From NCBI GenBank assembly GCA_009785765.1, contig WQVP01000011.1, forward strand, positions 1 to 8,844: a DNA stretch of 8,844 nt. The letters run 5' to 3'. The position numbers and the translations under genes were made by a program. The notes beneath the pieces are model-generated. The model saw only the letters and a list, made by a program, of their open reading frames with translations, made no database searches and was not told where the DNA came from. Source of the stretch: Alphaproteobacteria bacterium. GTDB lineage: Bacteria; Pseudomonadota; Alphaproteobacteria; Rs-D84. Positions 5,493 to 8,844 of the stretch are shown here, piece after piece; positions within the stretch are counted from its first letter, which is position 1, and the number at the start of each line of letters is the position of its first letter.

Positions 5493-8400
5493 ATGAAGAG
5501 AATGGTCATCGCATTTTTGTTGGGTGTGGTTGTTGCTGTGTATGCGTTGCGCACAGATGCTTCTCCTCGTGCGGCGGATACTGTTGTGCGTGGGCAAACC
5601 GAACAAAGAGGCGATGCGTCCGCCCGTGCCGGCGATACTACCGTTGTATCACGAAGTGCGGTGCAACAGCGTGCCGCAACCGGACAACCGGCTGTGGCCG
5701 CCCGTTCTGCGGCGGTGCCACGAGCGACCGGCCCAGCGGTGGCTGCCCGTTCTGCGGCGCCTGCAAGCGCACGTGCGACCGTACCGTCCAGAGCCGTGGC
5801 CAGAAGTGCCGCAACTCCACAGGCCGCCAGATCCGCCGTTCCCCAAACAACCGCACGAAGCGCAACAGTTGCCCGCTCTGCGGCGGCTGTGCCAGAGACA
5901 AGAATTGGCGCCGCATACGAACGTTGCAGAGATGCATATTTTGCATGTATGGATCAATTTTGTTCTATGAAAAATCCATCGCACGGACGCTGTTCGTGCA
6001 GCAATCAAATATTTGATATTATTGCGGCCCAAGACGTTCTTGTTGATGCCGCCACCCGTCTTAACCAGTTTAACGAAGATTTGGACGCTGTTGGTATGAC
6101 CGCGCACCAAGCCGCTGCTATGCGCCGTGCGACAGAGGGTGAACTTGCGCTTATGGATGATACAACTGGGTCTCGGGGATTACTGGACGCCATTATGGCA
6201 AGTATTCGGGGTGATGATGCGACGGTTGGCGGTCGCCATGATATCTTAAACCCGATTATTATACACACAGATATGTCTATGGCATTCGGCGCCAGCGATG
6301 CGCAACTAATAGCGCAACATAACGGTCAAAATTTATATAATGCGGTCATTGGTCGTTGTCGCCAGCTTGTGCGTGATATGTGCACAGATGCGCAATTACA
6401 GCGTGCCGTTACCGCATATCTTATGGCGATTACAAATGACTGTAATGCCTTGCAAAGACGTATGGAGGATACACAGCGTGAACTTCTTGTGAATGTTCGT
6501 GAATCGGATGCTATGCTGGCGCTTGCACGTGTGCAGAATCAAAAAAACCTTAATGCGCTGGACGCAACGGAATGCTTTCGCCAAGTAGAGGCCGCAATAA
6601 TGTCGCCAGAGGTATGCGGACCTGGGTACAGGCGGTGTCTTGATAACGGGCAATTTATTGACATAAACACGGGCCGTCCATTTGAAGGCGTTGCGAATTT
6701 TTATGAACTTGGAGAATTGCTTTCGTTTGCAACCGAGGCAGGTATATCTGGCCAAAGGATTTCGCAAAATCCGGCAAATCGCATATTCGTACAAGACTTT
6801 GTATCACGAGTGAAACCATTCGCAGAGCCAGTGCTTTCAAGGTGTACAAATATTCGCACGCAGATATGGGATGACTTTTTGGACCGTGCAATATTGGAAA
6901 TTCATTTCGCCCAAGTTGCCAAGGTTAATGAAATTCGGTCTGGGTGTATGGATTTTATTTCTGCGTGTTATATGGGCGCAGAGCGGTCGCTTACCGCATC
7001 AATGCGCTCTATTACGGGCGATGTATTAACGAACCAGCCGGGTTCATTAATGGCGACGGACGCTATGTGTCGTCATTATGTTAATGCGTGCGATACAATG
7101 TTTGGTCGTGTAAACAATGGTATTATCGCACAGTTCGTAGAAAACAGAAGAGACGAAGATTTACATACCGCATGCCGTGCGATTGTGACCAATTGCTTTA
7201 ATAGATTTGGCGGGACAAATCTTTCCAATTTCTTTAATCCACAAAGCGGTATTTTCCATACAGGACGTGCGCTGGATTGGTTTTCGTTTTATGCGTATAG
7301 ATGGGATCCAGGCGAAAATGAATGGGTAAGAACCGACAGAGTTGTATCAGAATGCGCAAGAGAATTGCTTGCCGTGGAATCATGTAATCCGCCTGATAAT
7401 CCAAATTTTGCACGAGGCGTGTTCGGCGGTTTTGACGTGGCAGAGGGGTCTCTGGAGGGTGTTGATCGCCATAGATATAACTATATGGGGCCATTGGCTC
7501 AAAGGCGCTTTCCTCTGGGCGTAATGCTTGAAGGCGGGCTTCACATATCTCCGACAGGTGTTGCAACAGAGATGTATTATCGTATAGTAAATACACTGTC
7601 TGTTTTATGTGAAAACCATGTAGGTACTTTCGCTGAAAATAGAGATCTTCTTATAAGACTCCCACAGGAAGGATATCCTATTAATGAAGATCCTTTGTCC
7701 AAAAATAATCTTATGCATAATTGGGCAAATACATGTCAGGCAAGTACTGGGGATAACTCTATACTTAATGCTACGGGTAATCCAAACTTTCCGCACCAGG
7801 CATGTGTGCAGGCAATGAATAATAGTGCAGTGGATACATCGTGGGGTATATGTGGTGCTACAATATGCCCCGCTGGCTCGCACAGATCAGCAGGAAGGTG
7901 TCCTACTGGTCTTAATGGCGATCCTATGTGTCTTAATGCTGCATGTCGTTGTGATGTTGGATTGGAAGCGATCGAGGGCAGTTGCCTCAGGGCATGTCCA
8001 GCAGATATATCAGAACCTGTAACGGATATCGGCACTGACATATGTGACGCCAATGACGCAAGATGCATGTCAAGCCCAGATTTTGGCAATAGATGCAGAT
8101 GTATTGGCAATCGTATATATTCAGGTGGCTCGTGCCAACTTCCTATCATTCCTGTTAATGCAGAATTTGACTATAGATGCATTGCTCACAACAGTACAGA
8201 TGTTCATGGGGGTGATAATAGATGTATAAGTCGTGGGGTTCGTTGTGTGCCAAATGTCAATACTGTATCTGTTAATAGACATGGCACGTTTCCAAATGCA
8301 ACATGTCAAATTGCCCCGATTCCGTTTGGTGGCTCTTGCCCTGTGCCTGGCCGTCACTGTGCAGCTCCTAATGTTTGCTTGGCGCCAATCAGTGGTGGTG

Positions 8401-8723
8401 GTGGAAACGTATGTCGACCGTGCAGACAGGGACATGGTTGTCCAAACAGCGGATGCTCTGTAGGCGCATGGGATGAATGCGGCGTGGCATGTCCATCGTT
8501 TCCTTGTGCGGCCCATCAGATTTGTGATAACGTGGGACATGGGTCATGCTTTACACCGCAATGTCCGTCATGCCCCACTGGATGTTGGATAACTGGCAGT
8601 CCAATTCATGGCACTTGCGGTTGTCAATGTCACCATATTGTTGATCCTATTTGTCCGCCTGGGGATATGTGGTGTCGGGACGATGGAATAATAGATAGAG
8701 AGCTTGAGCACGGCTTTCGTTAA
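5493..8723 (+). CDS. Large secreted cysteine-rich protein of unknown family
   Basis: A 1076-residue protein of no family I recognise. Order of regions: a signal peptide (Lys2-Arg3, hydrophobic 4-18, likely cleavage at VYA18 or TDA23); a low-complexity Ala/Arg/Ser/Pro/Thr/Val linker at about 24-135 with repeated ARSA units; a compact cysteine cluster at 145-169 (C-x6-C-x4-C-x9-C-x-C); a mixed, probably helical region to about 770 in which C-x6-C recurs at 145/152, 375/382, 485/492, 526/533 and 561/568; and a C-terminal region from Cys771 with about 38 cysteines in some 306 residues, often as CxC, CxxC and GxC, like EGF- or TIL-type disulfide-rich modules. No transmembrane helix after the signal, no lipobox and no barrel-type C-terminus are visible, so it is probably exported to the periplasm or cell surface and stabilised by many disulfides. 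Adhesion or envelope structure is a guess. It stands alone: promoter-like elements abut the ATG and a strong terminator follows the stop. Confidence 0.85.
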   Translation: MKRMVIAFLLGVVVAVYALRTDASPRAADTVVRGQTEQRGDASARAGDTTVVSRSAVQQRAATGQPAVAARSAAVPRATGPAVAARSAAPASARATVPSRAVARSAATPQAARSAVPQTTARSATVARSAAAVPETRIGAAYERCRDAYFACMDQFCSMKNPSHGRCSCSNQIFDIIAAQDVLVDAATRLNQFNEDLDAVGMTAHQAAAMRRATEGELALMDDTTGSRGLLDAIMASIRGDDATVGGRHDILNPIIIHTDMSMAFGASDAQLIAQHNGQNLYNAVIGRCRQLVRDMCTDAQLQRAVTAYLMAITNDCNALQRRMEDTQRELLVNVRESDAMLALARVQNQKNLNALDATECFRQVEAAIMSPEVCGPGYRRCLDNGQFIDINTGRPFEGVANFYELGELLSFATEAGISGQRISQNPANRIFVQDFVSRVKPFAEPVLSRCTNIRTQIWDDFLDRAILEIHFAQVAKVNEIRSGCMDFISACYMGAERSLTASMRSITGDVLTNQPGSLMATDAMCRHYVNACDTMFGRVNNGIIAQFVENRRDEDLHTACRAIVTNCFNRFGGTNLSNFFNPQSGIFHTGRALDWFSFYAYRWDPGENEWVRTDRVVSECARELLAVESCNPPDNPNFARGVFGGFDVAEGSLEGVDRHRYNYMGPLAQRRFPLGVMLEGGLHISPTGVATEMYYRIVNTLSVLCENHVGTFAENRDLLIRLPQEGYPINEDPLSKNNLMHNWANTCQASTGDNSILNATGNPNFPHQACVQAMNNSAVDTSWGICGATICPAGSHRSAGRCPTGLNGDPMCLNAACRCDVGLEAIEGSCLRACPADISEPVTDIGTDICDANDARCMSSPDFGNRCRCIGNRIYSGGSCQLPIIPVNAEFDYRCIAHNSTDVHGGDNRCISRGVRCVPNVNTVSVNRHGTFPNATCQIAPIPFGGSCPVPGRHCAAPNVCLAPISGGGGNVCRPCRQGHGCPNSGCSVGAWDECGVACPSFPCAAHQICDNVGHGSCFTPQCPSCPTGCWITGSPIHGTCGCQCHHIVDPICPPGDMWCRDDGIIDRELEHGFR
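5562..5897 (+). repeat. Low-complexity coding repeat tract (ARSA-type units)
   Basis: This GC-rich stretch encodes the Ala/Arg/Ser-rich linker of the large secreted protein. Near-identical 21-nt units at 5694-5714 and 5739-5759 differ by one base and both encode VAARSA followed by alanine. A related unit spans 5868-5886. Other ARSA/RSA units are more diverged. The pattern suggests growth by slippage or unequal recombination, followed by drift. Confidence 0.65.
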
Positions 8724-8748
8724 AAAAACCGGCATTGCCGGTTTTTTT
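8722..8748. terminator. Perfect bidirectional intrinsic terminator
   Basis: AAAAAAACCGGC (8722-8733), loop ATT, then GCCGGTTTTTTT (8737-8748): a perfect 12-bp inverted repeat with a T run in either direction. It overlaps the last two bases of the TAA of the large gene and ends its transcript. The symmetry would also stop a converging minus-strand transcript from the right. Confidence 0.9.
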
Positions 8749-8783
8749 GAGTATTAAATTATCTCTTTTGTGTCAATTTCGTC

Positions 8784-8820
8784 ATTCCGGATAACGGCCG
8801 AATGGACGTTAATCCGGAAT
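8784..8820. repeat. Intergenic palindrome of dispersed-repeat type
   Basis: ATTCCGGATAACG (8784-8796) pairs with CGTTAATCCGGAAT (8807-8820) apart from one bulged base, around a 10-nt loop. The flanks GTC and CCAGG are of the kind seen in the abundant CATTCCGG...CCGGAATCC palindromes of alphaproteobacterial and other proteobacterial genomes. Only one copy is in this window, so its dispersed nature is an inference. Confidence 0.55.
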
Positions 8821-8844
8821 CCAGGTCAATAAAGAATATGTCTA

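Noticed and set aside
5562..5897. CRISPR or noncoding tandem array
   Set aside because: The units are irregular and stay in frame as ARSA-type codons, with no uniform spacers.
5524..6110. Long overlapping open frames on both strands over the start of the large gene
   Set aside because: They are explained by the GC-rich, stop-poor low-complexity repeat tract; the real frame has a signal peptide and continues for 1076 residues.

Overview
This window looks like part of the chromosome of an AT-rich Gram-negative bacterium. Two secreted or outer-membrane proteins, a HemW-type heme chaperone and short GC-rich palindromes, one of them read through in frame inside a gene, suggest a reduced-genome alphaproteobacterium (host-associated or gut type). 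That placement is an inference from style, not a proven assignment. There is no rRNA, tRNA, CRISPR array, transposase or phage gene.

Layout. Positions 1-300 hold the 5' part of a minus-strand gene whose N-terminus carries a sliding-clamp-binding-like motif (QLTLF) and a glycine-rich nucleotide-binding-like loop. It may be an Hda-like regulator of DnaA. Between it and the next gene (301-493) lies a compact divergent control region. It contains a good minus-strand promoter, two minus-strand hairpins each followed by a U tract (an attenuator-like leader), a Shine-Dalgarno site, and a plus-strand promoter that sits directly against the next start codon. Then, all on the plus strand: a small autotransporter-like outer-membrane beta-barrel protein (494-1813); hemW (1848-2912), which carries an in-frame palindromic insertion near its C-terminus; an M13-family zinc metallopeptidase with an N-terminal membrane anchor (2909-4912); an O6-methylguanine-DNA methyltransferase (4934-5422); and a 1076-residue secreted cysteine-rich protein of no recognised family (5493-8723). 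The last ends in a perfect 12-bp bidirectional terminator. The right edge carries a dispersed-repeat-type palindrome and possibly the 3' end of a convergent gene.

How the parts relate. hemW, the M13 peptidase gene and ogt form a likely operon: an ATGA overlap, then a 21-nt gap with a strong ribosome site. The other plus-strand starts have a -10 hexamer only 6-10 nt before the ATG and no Shine-Dalgarno sequence, which suggests leaderless mRNAs. The least explained item is the large cysteine-rich protein. It has a signal peptide, an Ala/Arg/Ser low-complexity linker, a helical region with a recurring C-x6-C motif, and a 300-residue tail with about 38 cysteines.
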